Shown here one piece after another: positions 8,742-17,488 of a DNA stretch of 57,838 bases. This DNA comes from Christensenella sp. UBA7703. Lineage in GTDB: Bacteria; Bacillota; Clostridia; Christensenellales; CAG-138. How positions within the stretch are numbered: the stretch's first letter is position 1; each line of letters starts with the position of its first letter. The notes beneath the pieces were generated by a model. That model did not search any database, was not told the DNA's origin, and saw nothing but the letters and a program-made list of their open reading frames with translations. Location: contig DLGD01000017.1 in assembly GCA_002482505.1 (NCBI GenBank), positions 11,522-69,359 of the forward strand, in the 5' to 3' direction. Both the position numbers and the translations under genes were made by a program.

Positions 8742-9338
8742 ATGGAACCAACAGAACAGGCAAGCAAAATTGACTCTTTCTTTCAGCACGACGCGCGCTG
8801 GGCTGAGCCGCTTTCTCTCCTGCGGGAGCTTCTGCTCTTTGCCGGATTGTCGGAGGAGCTAAAGTGGGGCAAACCCACCTATCTGCATAACGGCGAGAAC
8901 ACGATTATCCTGTTCTCTTTCAAGGACTCGTGCGCAATCGGGTTTATGAAGGGTGCTCTGCTTAAGGACGAGAAACAGATTCTCGTTGCGCCAGGCGAAC
9001 ATTCGCAGGCGATGCGCATGGCGAAATTCACGACGGCAAATGAGGTGCGTGCACAGGCGGAGACGCTCCGCGGGTATATTGCAGAAGCGATTGCAATCGA
9101 GGATGCAGGGCTGGAAATCAATTTTCAGCCAGTGCAGGCGGAGATGCCGGAAGAGTTTCAGCAGGTGCTGGACGACTCCCCCGATATCCGGCAGGCGTTT
9201 TATGCGCTCACCCCGGGCCGCCAGCGGGCGTATCTTCTCCACTTTGCCGAGGCGAAGCAATCCAAAACTCGCAGTGCAAGAATTGAAAAATATATTCCCG
9301 TCATCCTTGCCGGAAAAGGCATGCTGGATCGGGATTAA
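8742..9338 (+). CDS. YdeI-like protein (DUF1801 plus OmdA-type C-terminus)
   Basis: The 198-residue protein carries a DUF1801-like domain (about 10-115, with LKWGKPTYLHNGENTIILFSF) and a C-terminal bacteriocin-protection (OmdA/YdeI) segment with AFYALTPGRQRAYLLHFAEAKQ followed by a basic helix. Members of the family are soluble proteins of uncertain role, some linked to resistance to cationic compounds. AGGAGG lies nine bases before the ATG. It is a single gene ended by a strong terminator shared with the convergent ABC operon. Confidence 0.82.
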   Translation: MEPTEQASKIDSFFQHDARWAEPLSLLRELLLFAGLSEELKWGKPTYLHNGENTIILFSFKDSCAIGFMKGALLKDEKQILVAPGEHSQAMRMAKFTTANEVRAQAETLRGYIAEAIAIEDAGLEINFQPVQAEMPEEFQQVLDDSPDIRQAFYALTPGRQRAYLLHFAEAKQSKTRSARIEKYIPVILAGKGMLDRD

Positions 9339-9346
9339 CGAGAAAA

Positions 9347-9386
9347 AACAACAAAGAGCCGCGCGGTTGCGCGGCTCTTTGTTGTT
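9347..9386. terminator. Strong bidirectional terminator
   Basis: Arms of 18 bp surround a GGTT loop (9365-9368), with A-rich sequence before and TTTGTTGTT within the right arm. It serves the YdeI-like gene and the convergent ABC permease gene. Confidence 0.88.
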
Positions 9387-9419
9387 GTATGTGCTGCTCT
9401 CTCTCTCTTGCGAAGTTGC

Positions 9420-12400
9420 TTATTCAATCGCCTTGAGCGATTCCACCATGTTGATCTTTGCAAGCCTCGGGCGCATCACAAGATCCACCCCGAAGGCAAA
9501 CAGGAATGTCATCGCCACCGCAAGCAGGTAGCTCAGCGGCTTAATCACCACATGGAAGCTGACCATGTCAAAGCTCAGCTGACCCATCACGAACCCGTGC
9601 AGCCAGATGCCGAGCGGGATGCCGACCAGGGAACCGATCAGCGTCAGCACCAGATTTTCGCGGAAGACATAGGCCCCGACCTCCGACGCATAAAACCCCA
9701 GCACCTTGATGGTTGCAATCTCGCGGATACGCTCGGTGATGTTGATGTTGCTCAGGTTAAAGAGCACCACAAACGCCAACGCGCCCGCGCAGAAGATGAT
9801 CACAAAGATTACGAGGTTCAGGCTCTGCATCATACTGTTGACGCGATCCTGAATATCCGAAGTGACGCTGACGTTTGCCGCGTCGTGTTCGTCCATAATG
9901 GTTGCGGCAGCTGCGTGCTGATCCGCAATCGCGGAGTCTGCAAGCGCCGCTTCATACGCGCAGGGTTTACCGAAAGTCGCCTCATACGTCGCCGGGGTCA
10001 TGAGCATATAGTGGTAGACATAGTTTTCGAAGATCGCGCTCACGGTCAGATCGCTCTCGTGCGTGTCATCCACCTTGACGTGGATTTTATCCCCGACCGA
10101 TACGCCGGCAATCCGCGCGAGCTTGTCGCTGATGGCGACGCTGCCGTCCGGCGGGTATTCGAGCGTCTGCCCTTTCCAATGCATATCGATCAACGAGGAG
10201 ATGTTCGGGTCTCCGGTCGCAATCACGTTGACATCCTTCATACCCTCGTCTGTGTAGGCAGAGAGCGTATCCGTGCAGACAAACACACTCGAGGAAAGAA
10301 CATCCTTCGTCTCGCTCTGGAATGCCTCTTGCTGCGCGTCATCTTTTGCTTCGTCAAAGACGATTGCAAAGTCATAGGTCATGATGTTGTCAAACTGATC
10401 CGCAGCGATGTTCGCGATCGAATCCCGAATACCAAACCCCGTGATGAGCAGCGCGGTACAACCGCCGATGCCGAGCGCCATCATGATCAGCCGCTTGGTA
10501 TAGCGAAAGACGTTGCGCAGCGAAATCTTCACCATGAAGCCCAGCCGCTTCCAGAGGAAACCGATCCGCTCCAGAAACACGCGCTTGCCTTCCTTCGGCG
10601 TTTTCGGGCGCATGAGTTCTGCCGGCATGAGCCGCAGCTCCGCGCGGCAAGTTAAGATTGTGACACCGACGGAGCAGGCAAGCGCAACCGACAGCGCTAG
10701 CGCAAAGAGCGACCAATCCAGCGTATACAGGATCGGCGCGAAGCCATAGAGCATGCCATATGCCTGCCAGATGACCCACGGGAAGAGCCAGCTTCCGCCA
10801 AAGAAGCCGATCAATCCGCCGAGCAACGCCGCGCCGCCGGCATAGGAGATGTATTTCCACGCGATAGTTGCGCCACCATAGCCCATCGCCTTGAGGGTGC
10901 CGATCTGCGTGCGCTGTTCTTCGACCATACGGGTCATCGTCGTCATCGTCACGAGCGCCGCAACGAGGAAGAAGAATACCGGAAACACCTTGGAGATGCC
11001 GTTGACGATGGAAGAATCGTTTTCAAAGTTCACATAGCCCGCGTTCATCTCGCGATTGAGCAGATAGACCGTCGGCGGTTTGAGTTTGTTTAGCTCCACC
11101 TTTGCGTCGTCAATCTTCTGTTTGCCGTCCGCGAGTTCTTTCGCGCCGTCGGCGAGCTTCTGATCCGCCTCCGCTTTGCCGTCGAGATAGTCTGCATAGC
11201 CGTTGTTATATTGCTCTTCGGCAGATTTCAACGCACTCTTGCCTTGTTCAAGCGCCACCCTGCCGTCGTCAATCTGTTGCTTTGCCGCGTCCAGCTGTGT
11301 TTTGTTGGCGTTGAGCTGCAGCAGCATGCCGTCAAAGAGCTGTGTGGTCGTCTGCCGCTGTGCGTCGAGTTGGCCTTGCGCGGTATCCAGCGCCGAAATC
11401 TGCCCTTGCAGATAAGCAATCTGCGCGGTATCTCCCGCGAGGGTTGCCGCGTCCAGAGCAGCGTTAAGCTGGCCGCGTTGTGTGTCGATGGTCGCCTGGC
11501 TTGCGTCGAGCTGGCTGAACGCATCCGTCCGCGCAGCCTGATAATCACTCAATCCCTGATTGTATGCCACAAGCCCGCTTTCATATTGCGCCTCGGCGTC
11601 GTTCAGCGAGGCTTCGTTTTCGCGAATCGCGCTCCAGCCGTCGTCAATCTGTTTCTTCGCTTTGGCAAGTTCGTTTGCGGCGTCGTCCAGCTTCTTCTGC
11701 GCGTCGGCTTTTTGCGTGTTGTATTCGGCTAAGCCATCCTGATATTTCGCTTCCGCGTCGCTGATCTTTGTTTTCGCGTCGGAGATAATGTCGTTGTATC
11801 GCGCGGTTGCCAGAAGCTTCATCTGCGCTTTGAGCGGGGCTTCCATCTTTGCAACCGCATGGTCATATGCATCGGTGAAGATTTTGCCCGTCGCATCTGA
11901 ATACTTCACATAGAGTTCCGTAAAATAATCCGTCGAAAAACCGCCAAGCGGTAGATAGACAAACGCCGTGATCTTGCCGCCCGCGAGTTTGCTCGTGCCG
12001 CGCTCCATGTTGAGGTATGTCGTGGAGTCGGTCAGGCCGACGATCGTGTATGCGTCATAGGTGAACGCATCCAGCGTGTCCTTGTCGTTCTGATCGGAGA
12101 TCAAAAGCCGCGAACCGATCGCGCTCCTGGGCAGCATCCGCGCGTCGCCAAGGCATTCGTTGTCCGCAATCGGCATCCGTCCTGCGGTTATCTTGAGGCG
12201 GTTGACTTCGCTCGTGATGGAATGCGCGGCGACGACATAGGATTCCCCCGTATCCAGCGTCGTCAGCACATCCATACTGACGGAGCCTTCCGCAGCGGAA
12301 ATGCCGTCCATCTTGGCGATTGCGGAAACATCCGTCTCATCGATTCCGATGGTGGTCATCAGCTTTTCGTCGTACATGGCGTATTCGCGCAGGTAGGCAT

Positions 12401-12557
12401 CCGCCGTATCGATCATAGCATTCTTGGTTACTTTCAAACCCGAAAAAAAGCCGACGCCGAGCGCAACAATCGAGAGGATGGATAAAAACCGTCCCATGGT
12501 TTTCCAAACCTCTCGCCACTGATTCTTTTTCCAGGCTGTTTTTGCGCGCATCACCAT
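9420..12557 (-). CDS. ABC transporter permease with large coiled-coil extracytoplasmic domain (FtsX/MacB type)
   Basis: The 1045-residue protein has an N-terminal transmembrane helix (about 22-45), an extracytoplasmic domain, a long Ala/Asp/Gln-rich coiled coil (roughly 255-500, rich in DAEAKYQDGLAEY-like heptads), then two FtsX-type membrane domains: three helices about 525-670 and the C-terminal set about 900-1030. This layout matches Bacillota permeases of the MacB/FtsX superfamily. Such proteins act by mechanotransmission, moving peptides, lipids or envelope enzymes rather than classical substrates. GGAG lies five bases upstream of the ATG, which overlaps the end of the ATPase gene by seven bases, so translation is coupled. 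The cargo is unknown. Confidence 0.88.
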   Translation of the reverse strand: MVMRAKTAWKKNQWREVWKTMGRFLSILSIVALGVGFFSGLKVTKNAMIDTADAYLREYAMYDEKLMTTIGIDETDVSAIAKMDGISAAEGSVSMDVLTTLDTGESYVVAAHSITSEVNRLKITAGRMPIADNECLGDARMLPRSAIGSRLLISDQNDKDTLDAFTYDAYTIVGLTDSTTYLNMERGTSKLAGGKITAFVYLPLGGFSTDYFTELYVKYSDATGKIFTDAYDHAVAKMEAPLKAQMKLLATARYNDIISDAKTKISDAEAKYQDGLAEYNTQKADAQKKLDDAANELAKAKKQIDDGWSAIRENEASLNDAEAQYESGLVAYNQGLSDYQAARTDAFSQLDASQATIDTQRGQLNAALDAATLAGDTAQIAYLQGQISALDTAQGQLDAQRQTTTQLFDGMLLQLNANKTQLDAAKQQIDDGRVALEQGKSALKSAEEQYNNGYADYLDGKAEADQKLADGAKELADGKQKIDDAKVELNKLKPPTVYLLNREMNAGYVNFENDSSIVNGISKVFPVFFFLVAALVTMTTMTRMVEEQRTQIGTLKAMGYGGATIAWKYISYAGGAALLGGLIGFFGGSWLFPWVIWQAYGMLYGFAPILYTLDWSLFALALSVALACSVGVTILTCRAELRLMPAELMRPKTPKEGKRVFLERIGFLWKRLGFMVKISLRNVFRYTKRLIMMALGIGGCTALLITGFGIRDSIANIAADQFDNIMTYDFAIVFDEAKDDAQQEAFQSETKDVLSSSVFVCTDTLSAYTDEGMKDVNVIATGDPNISSLIDMHWKGQTLEYPPDGSVAISDKLARIAGVSVGDKIHVKVDDTHESDLTVSAIFENYVYHYMLMTPATYEATFGKPCAYEAALADSAIADQHAAAATIMDEHDAANVSVTSDIQDRVNSMMQSLNLVIFVIIFCAGALAFVVLFNLSNINITERIREIATIKVLGFYASEVGAYVFRENLVLTLIGSLVGIPLGIWLHGFVMGQLSFDMVSFHVVIKPLSYLLAVAMTFLFAFGVDLVMRPRLAKINMVESLKAIE

Positions 12558-13255
12558 TCAATCTCCTCAATGGGTTTTGCCGACTCATTGATGCGCACGG
12601 AGGAAACAGTGCCGCTCTTGACCTTGACCACGCGATCCGCCATCTCGGTGATCGCGCTGTTGTGCGTAATGATCACGACCGTCATGCCCTTTTCGCGGCT
12701 GAGGTCCTGCAAAATCTTCAATACCTGCTTGCCCGTGGTGTCGTCCAGCGCACCGGTCGGCTCATCGCAAAGCAACAGCTTCGGGTTTTTCGCAAGCGCA
12801 CGCGCAATCGCAACGCGCTGTTGTTCTCCGCCGCTCAGCTGCGCGGGGAAATTGTGCATCCGTTCGCCGAGGCCGACATCCTGGAGCACCTGCTCTGCGG
12901 AAAACGGCGCTTTGGCAAGCTCGGTCGCCATCTCAACGTTTTCCAGCGCGGTCAGGTTCGGAATCAGGTTGTAAAACTGAAACACAAAGCCGACATCCTC
13001 CCGCCGATAACGGGTGAGTTGTCTCCTGTTATAGGCGGAGACTTCTTCACTGCCGAGAAACACCCTCCCGGTGGTGAGCGTGTCCATACCGCCGAGGATA
13101 TTGAGCAGCGTCGTCTTGCCCGCGCCGGATTGCCCGACGATTACGCAGACTTCACCCTCACCAATCTCAAAACTCACGTCGTGCAGGGCGTTTACTTTCA
13201 CGCCTTCGGTATCGTAGGTTTTCCCTACGTCATGAAATGCCACATACGGGGTCAT
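12551..13255 (-). CDS. ABC transporter ATP-binding protein (LolD/MacB type)
   Basis: This 234-residue ATPase shows Walker A GQSGAGKTT, the signature LSGGEQQRVAIARAL, Walker B LLLCDEPTGALD and the switch His in VIITHN. The ALDDTTG and GAGKTTLLNILGGMD contexts are typical of the type VII (MacB/LolD) exporters. It pairs with the permease encoded immediately downstream. The message probably starts in 13256-13500; no dedicated regulator gene is adjacent. Confidence 0.92.
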   Translation of the reverse strand: MTPYVAFHDVGKTYDTEGVKVNALHDVSFEIGEGEVCVIVGQSGAGKTTLLNILGGMDTLTTGRVFLGSEEVSAYNRRQLTRYRREDVGFVFQFYNLIPNLTALENVEMATELAKAPFSAEQVLQDVGLGERMHNFPAQLSGGEQQRVAIARALAKNPKLLLCDEPTGALDDTTGKQVLKILQDLSREKGMTVVIITHNSAITEMADRVVKVKSGTVSSVRINESAKPIEEIEW

Positions 13256-13580
13256 CTATCTTCCTCCCAATCAGGAAATATTTGTATGAGTTCGCTTTCC
13301 GGTCGCAGGAATGATTCATTCCTGTAAACCGCAATCCTTGCCGCCGTCCGGTTTTGAAGCGGCGGGACGATTCCCGACGGAACTACAAGGCATTGTATAA
13401 CGAAATCATAAACAAAATATAAACTCCAGTCTGTTTTTACAACACCGCCACATTTATACACATTTGTTCCGTGTTTCATCTCTATAGTATCCACGCAACG
13501 CAGAAAAAAGGCTCACAAATATGCACCTTTTGCGGTATACTGTCTACAAACGCATTTCACTGACAAGGAGGTACCCGCCA
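13256..13580. other. Intergenic region between divergent genes
   Basis: The region is AT-rich around 13380-13480. On the minus strand a weak promoter-like pair TTATAT, 17 bases, TATACA sits near 13395-13430 and could drive the ABC operon. A short minus-strand frame (13252-13494) overlaps the ABC start as ATGA but has no family resemblance, so I do not call it. The ribosome site for the next gene is at about 13566. Confidence 0.4.
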
Positions 13581-14078
13581 ATGCAAACAACTCTTGCCAC
13601 TGAAGAAGACGTCGCGCGCTGGAAGCGCATCTACAGCGAATATCGGCCACTGCTGAAGCCAAACCGCATCAGCGGAGCCATGTTGTATGACTATCTGGAT
13701 TCGCGCTATCCCCTCCGTCCGCTGGACGACGAGCGCGCACACCAGATGGTGATCGACAACATACAGTATAATGAGTTTTTCGCGTGTCAACTGCCCGCGG
13801 GGACGCCACCCGACCCCGTCTGCTGCGTCATCGAGCCCGTCGGCAACGGCGAATCACTCTATCGCACGCAGGATGCCGTCTTCTTAGGCTGCGAGATCAT
13901 CGTGGGTATCGATCTGGTCAGCGGATATTTCCTTGTGGAAGGCAGCAGCGCACTCTGGGACGAACTATATGCGCACAGAGGACTCAACGCGGCAGACTTG
14001 GAGAACTTCTATTGCGTTGCGGAATATATCTCCTGTCTGTCGAAATTCGGGTTGCTGGAAGAAACACTCTCCACATAA
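13581..14078 (+). CDS. Conserved-looking protein of unknown function
   Basis: I do not recognise this 165-residue soluble protein. AAGGAGG nine bases upstream marks the ATG at 13581 as the start. It opens with helical, charged sequence (EEDVARWKRIYSEYRPLLKP), has a region where a family might bind ligands (PDPVCCVIEPVGNGESLY) and ends in a helical stretch. There is no signal peptide or membrane segment. It stands alone between the ABC operon and the iron-uptake genes, transcribed away from the former and toward the latter, and is followed by a hairpin. Confidence 0.65.
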   Translation: MQTTLATEEDVARWKRIYSEYRPLLKPNRISGAMLYDYLDSRYPLRPLDDERAHQMVIDNIQYNEFFACQLPAGTPPDPVCCVIEPVGNGESLYRTQDAVFLGCEIIVGIDLVSGYFLVEGSSALWDELYAHRGLNAADLENFYCVAEYISCLSKFGLLEETLST

Positions 14079-14106
14079 GCATAACCACATACAGCCATAC
14101 GCAAAG

Positions 14107-14134
14107 GGCACGGTTTTCGCCGTGCCTTGTTTGC
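14107..14134 (+). terminator. Hairpin terminator
   Basis: GGCACGG, loop TTTTCG, CCGTGCC followed by TTGTTTGC. The T run is imperfect, so efficiency is uncertain. Confidence 0.6.
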
Positions 14135-14189
14135 GCTTTGGATCACATCGATTGTGGAGGCAGGAACACTTTTCACTCCGTGCGGACGT

Positions 14190-14360
14190 TCAGCCTTTGT
14201 GGCAATAACTCGCGCCCGGGCAGCCGCTGCAGGAGCAGCCGCAGGAACTCTTGTGGTTCTTTTTGTCGCGAATCAGCTTGAGGATCACCGCGGCGATCAC
14301 CGCCGCAACAAACAGCCCAACCACAAGGGTGGCCCAGTTTGCCGATAGCCAGTTCATCAT
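14190..14360 (-). CDS. FeoB-associated Cys-rich membrane protein
   Basis: This 56-residue protein has one N-terminal transmembrane helix (about 8-29, ATLVVGLFVAAVIAAVIL), a basic RDKKNHK segment and a C-terminal Cys cluster (CGCSCSGCPG plus a later Cys). This is the pattern of the small proteins that follow feoB in many Bacillota. They are thought to assist ferrous iron transport, perhaps handling iron at the membrane. AAAGGAG precedes the paired ATG codons. It is the last gene of the minus-strand feo group, 51 bases after feoB. It is short and easy to miss in annotation. Confidence 0.88.
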   Translation of the reverse strand: MMNWLSANWATLVVGLFVAAVIAAVILKLIRDKKNHKSSCGCSCSGCPGASYCHKG

Positions 14361-14411
14361 AAATATTCGCTCCTTTCAGCGGATGTAGATTGTTATAGTA
14401 AGAAGTTTTTC

Positions 14412-16550
14412 TTATTCTGCAAGCGCTTTCTTCTCATACGGGTTCTTGCGGAACAGGAAGTAGAGAAGCGTGCCCAGCAGCAGGATGGCAACGCCGGTTG
14501 CAACCGTGAAACTGCCCGTGCTAAACCAACTGCCAAACTGGAAGACGATCAGTGAGATCATGTAGGCAAACACCGTCATATAACCGATGGCAGCCCAGGT
14601 CCACTTTCCGCTGTGCATCTCGGTCTTGATCGCGCCCATCGCCGCAAAACACGGCGCGCAGAGCAGGTTGAAGAGCATAAAGCTAAACGCGGACAGTGCG
14701 GTAAAGTCGAGCGCGAGGTTGCTCCAGATTTCCAAGCCATCCTCCGCTACCTCGGCAAAGCCATACAACACGCCAAAGGTATTGACCACGTTTTCTTTTG
14801 CGATAAGACCGGTGAGGGTCGCAACCGCCTGCTTCCAGCCGCCGAATCCCAGCGGCGAGAACGCCGGTGCGATGAAGTTGCCGATCACGGCGAGTATGCT
14901 GTGGTTGTTGTCCTCCACCATGCCGAACACGCCGTCCACCGTGCCGAAGCTCTGCAGGAACCAGAGCACGATTGCAGAGAGCAGGATCACCGTTCCGGCA
15001 CGCTTGATGAAACTCCAACCGCGATCCCAAGTGCTCCGCAGTACGTTTTTCATCGAGGGCGTATGATAGCTCGGCAGTTCCATGACAAACGGCGCGGGTT
15101 CACCCGCAAACGCCTTTGTCTTTTTGAGCATAATGCCGCTGACGATGACCGCCGCAACGCCGATGAAGTATGCAGCCGGGGCAACCCACCATGCGCCGCC
15201 GAAGATGGCGCCCGCAAAAAGCGCGATAATTGGCATCTTTGCCCCACAGGGGATAAACGCGGTGGTCATGATCGTCATGCGCCGGTCGCGCTGGTTTTCA
15301 ATCGTGCGGCTCGCCATAATGCCCGGAATCGAGCAACCGGAGCCGATCAGCATCGGGATAAACGACTTGCCGGAGAGCCCGAACTTGCGGAAGATACGGT
15401 CCATGATAAACGCAACGCGCGCCATGTAGCCAACGTCTTCCAGCAGCGCCAGCAGGAAGAAGAGCACCAGCATCTGCGGCACGAAGCCGATGACCGCTCC
15501 GACGCCGCCGACGATGCCTTCCACGATGAGGCCGATCAGCCAGGGCGCGACATTCAGCGATTCCAGCCAAGCGCCGAGCCCGCCCATGATCCATTCGCCA
15601 AAGATCGTGTCGTTGGTAAAGTCGGTCGCAATGGAGCCGATGGTGGTCACGGCGATGTAGTAGACCGCGAACATCACGAGCGCAAAAATCGGCAGCGCGA
15701 GCCAGCGGTTGGTAACGATTCTGTCGATCTTATCCGAAGTGGTGAGCTTCACACCCTTGTGCTTCTTCCTGACGCTCGCGTCCACCACGCGGCTGATATA
15801 GGCATAACGCTGGTTGGTGATGATGCTCTCCGCGTCGTCATCCAGCTCCCGTTCACAGTCGGCAATGTGGGCTTCCACATGCGCCTTGGTCGAAATGTCC
15901 AGTTGAAGGGTTTCGAGCACTTTTTCGTCCCGCTCAAAGAGCTTGACGGCATACCAGCGCAGAAGCTGCGGCTCAACTTTGCTCTCAATCGATTCTTCGA
16001 TGTGCGCAATTGCGTGCTCCACACTGCCGGAAAACACATGCGGGCGCTCGCCGAGCGTATGTGATTTTGCAACTGCAATCGCTTTTGCCGCGGCTTCCTT
16101 TGCGCCGATGCCTTTTAGGGCTGAAGTCTCCACCACCTCGCACCCCAGCGCATCGCCGAGTTTTTTCAGATCGATTACGTCGCCGTTTTTGCGCACCACG
16201 TCGATCATGTTCAGCGCGATGATCGTCGGAATACCGAGTTCAAGCAGCTGTGTGGTCAAATAGAGGTTTCGCTCGATGTTGCTGCCGTCTACAATGTTGA
16301 TGATCGCATCCGGGCGCTCCGTTACGAGATAGTTGCGCGCGACGACCTCCTCCAGCGTGTACGGCGAGAGCGAGTAGATGCCGGGCAAGTCTTGGATGAT
16401 CGCCTCCTCATTCCCTTTTAACTTGCCCTCTTTCTTTTCCACGGTTACGCCCGGCCAGTTGCCGACATATTGCGCGCTGCCCGTAAGCTCGTTAAACATC
16501 GTCGTCTTGCCGCTGTTCGGGTTGCCGGCAAGCGCTATTTTCAGTCCCAT
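14412..16550 (-). CDS. feoB: Ferrous iron transport protein B
   Basis: The 712-residue protein has an N-terminal G domain with G1 GNPNSGKTT, G2 region GVTVEKKEG, G3 DLPG, G4 ALNMID and a G5-like SALKGIGAKE, a GDI-like helical domain (about 170-280), and two gate-type membrane modules with conserved pore segments such as GSGCSIPGIMASRTI and IPCGAKMPIIALFAG, then a C-terminal module with CAPCFAAMGAIKTEM. It takes up Fe2+ across the cytoplasmic membrane. AAGGAGG five bases before the ATG at 16550 fixes the start; an in-frame ATG at 16595 lacks support. A promoter/operator element like that of the first feoA gene lies about 100 bases upstream. Confidence 0.97.
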   Translation of the reverse strand: MGLKIALAGNPNSGKTTMFNELTGSAQYVGNWPGVTVEKKEGKLKGNEEAIIQDLPGIYSLSPYTLEEVVARNYLVTERPDAIINIVDGSNIERNLYLTTQLLELGIPTIIALNMIDVVRKNGDVIDLKKLGDALGCEVVETSALKGIGAKEAAAKAIAVAKSHTLGERPHVFSGSVEHAIAHIEESIESKVEPQLLRWYAVKLFERDEKVLETLQLDISTKAHVEAHIADCERELDDDAESIITNQRYAYISRVVDASVRKKHKGVKLTTSDKIDRIVTNRWLALPIFALVMFAVYYIAVTTIGSIATDFTNDTIFGEWIMGGLGAWLESLNVAPWLIGLIVEGIVGGVGAVIGFVPQMLVLFFLLALLEDVGYMARVAFIMDRIFRKFGLSGKSFIPMLIGSGCSIPGIMASRTIENQRDRRMTIMTTAFIPCGAKMPIIALFAGAIFGGAWWVAPAAYFIGVAAVIVSGIMLKKTKAFAGEPAPFVMELPSYHTPSMKNVLRSTWDRGWSFIKRAGTVILLSAIVLWFLQSFGTVDGVFGMVEDNNHSILAVIGNFIAPAFSPLGFGGWKQAVATLTGLIAKENVVNTFGVLYGFAEVAEDGLEIWSNLALDFTALSAFSFMLFNLLCAPCFAAMGAIKTEMHSGKWTWAAIGYMTVFAYMISLIVFQFGSWFSTGSFTVATGVAILLLGTLLYFLFRKNPYEKKALAE

Positions 16551-16650
16551 AATTGCCTCCTTCTTGATCCGTACTTTTCGTTCTGTCGATTTCATTCTTC
16601 GTACTTATCTGTCAAAACAAGATCGATCCGTTTATTTCATTCGTCCCTTT

Positions 16651-16678
16651 GGTTAACATCATCTAACTCGTTTGTGAA
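16651..16678 (-). promoter_or_regulatory. Candidate feoB promoter overlapping a repeated operator
   Basis: Read on the minus strand, TTCACA (16678-16673), 16 bases and TTAACC (16656-16651) form a weak promoter. Its spacer and -10 region contain GTTAGATGATGTTAAC (16667-16652), matching 13 of 16 bases of the element at the upstream feoA promoter. It probably responds to iron; the regulator is unknown. Confidence 0.55.
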
Positions 16679-16711
16679 AAACAAGCGGCCCAAGCCGCAC
16701 TAGGAAATAAC

Positions 16712-16933
16712 TTACTCGACCTCGATGCTCGCCGCGTCGCCTTTGCGGACTGAGAGTTCATAGCCGCGCACCGTGACCTCCAGCGGGTCGCCCAGCGGCG
16801 CCACCTTGCGCACATAGACCTCAACGCCTTTGGTGATGCCCATGTCCATAATCCGTCGTTTGAGCGCGCCTTCGCCGTGCAATTTCGCGACCGTCGCCAC
16901 CTGCCCGATCGGCACATCCCGTAGTGTCTTCAT
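16712..16933 (-). CDS. feoA: FeoA family protein
   Basis: This 73-residue SH3-like protein has the FeoA pattern: LRDVPIGQVATVAKL, then RRIMDMGITKGVEVYVRKVAPLGDPLEVTVRGYELSVRK shortened here to its marks MGITKG and PLGDPLEV, ending with ASIEVE. FeoA binds or modulates FeoB in the cytoplasm. AAGGAGG lies just before the ATG. It lies between the other FeoA gene and feoB on the same strand; the 161-base gap to feoB contains a second promoter. Confidence 0.92.
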   Translation of the reverse strand: MKTLRDVPIGQVATVAKLHGEGALKRRIMDMGITKGVEVYVRKVAPLGDPLEVTVRGYELSVRKGDAASIEVE

Positions 16934-16984
16934 CCCTGCTCCTCCTTATGTTATGATGATTTCGAAACTCAATGTGTTTTTTCG

Positions 16985-17197
16985 CTAGATCAAGATGCGG
17001 TTTGCCATCTCGCCGCCCAGCGCGATCCGGCAGTCCTTTACCTGCAAAATCATGTTTCCGGAGATGGAGCTGACCACCGTCACCCGTTCCCCAACCACGA
17101 AACCAAGCTCCGCGAGATGCTGGCGCACTTCGTCTTTTCCTGTGATCTTTCGAATGTAGTTCGTTTCTCCCGGCTTCGCCATCGAAAGCGGCATCAT
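16985..17197 (-). CDS. Second FeoA-domain protein
   Basis: This 70-residue protein is a divergent FeoA-like SH3 domain: VRQHLAELGFVVGERVTVV corresponds to the family LxxMGxxxGxxVxVV pattern, and ISGNMILQVKDCRIALGGEMANRI to the C-terminal strands. GGAGG is six bases before paired ATG codons. It is the first gene of the feo group, preceded by a clear promoter. Two FeoA-type proteins beside one FeoB are common in Clostridia; this one may be a regulator of FeoB or a separate partner. Confidence 0.9.
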   Translation of the reverse strand: MMPLSMAKPGETNYIRKITGKDEVRQHLAELGFVVGERVTVVSSISGNMILQVKDCRIALGGEMANRILI

Positions 17198-17282
17198 CCT
17201 TCTCCTCCATTCCTGATTGACTATCTATTTTTGCAATGATTGAACACCATCTTGTTAGAGGCTTCTTACTCTTGCATTCGAA

Positions 17283-17311
17283 AGTTTACACCGTCTAACC
17301 ATCTTTGTCAA
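17283..17311 (-). promoter_or_regulatory. feoA-group promoter with overlapping operator
   Basis: On the minus strand TTGACA (17311-17306), 17 bases and TAAACT (17288-17283) make a good promoter. The element GTTAGACGGTGTAAAC (17299-17284) overlaps spacer and -10 box, as at feoB. A weaker relative, TGAACACCATCTTG on the plus strand, lies at 17241-17254, between promoter and gene. A repressor bound here would block transcription. Confidence 0.65.
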
Positions 17312-17488
17312 TGCTTTTTTTGTAATTTAGGAATGATGATTTGAATCGAGCGGCAACTCACCGTTGATCCATGGAACAAGCACTTTTGCGCAAACGTTCT
17401 CTTGCTTGCCCAAATCAGCACGTCTTGGTACAATGTTAACGTAATCGAAGTTTTCGTTTACACCATCCACAGGAAAAGAGGTATCTCG

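Noticed and set aside
13252..13494. An 80-codon minus-strand frame overlapping the ABC ATPase start as ATGA
   Set aside because: The overlap looks like coupling, but there is no ribosome site or family resemblance and the composition is odd. It occupies the likely promoter.
14613..16064. A 483-codon plus-strand frame opposite feoB
   Set aside because: Same shadow effect; no ribosome site and highly charged, low-information translation.
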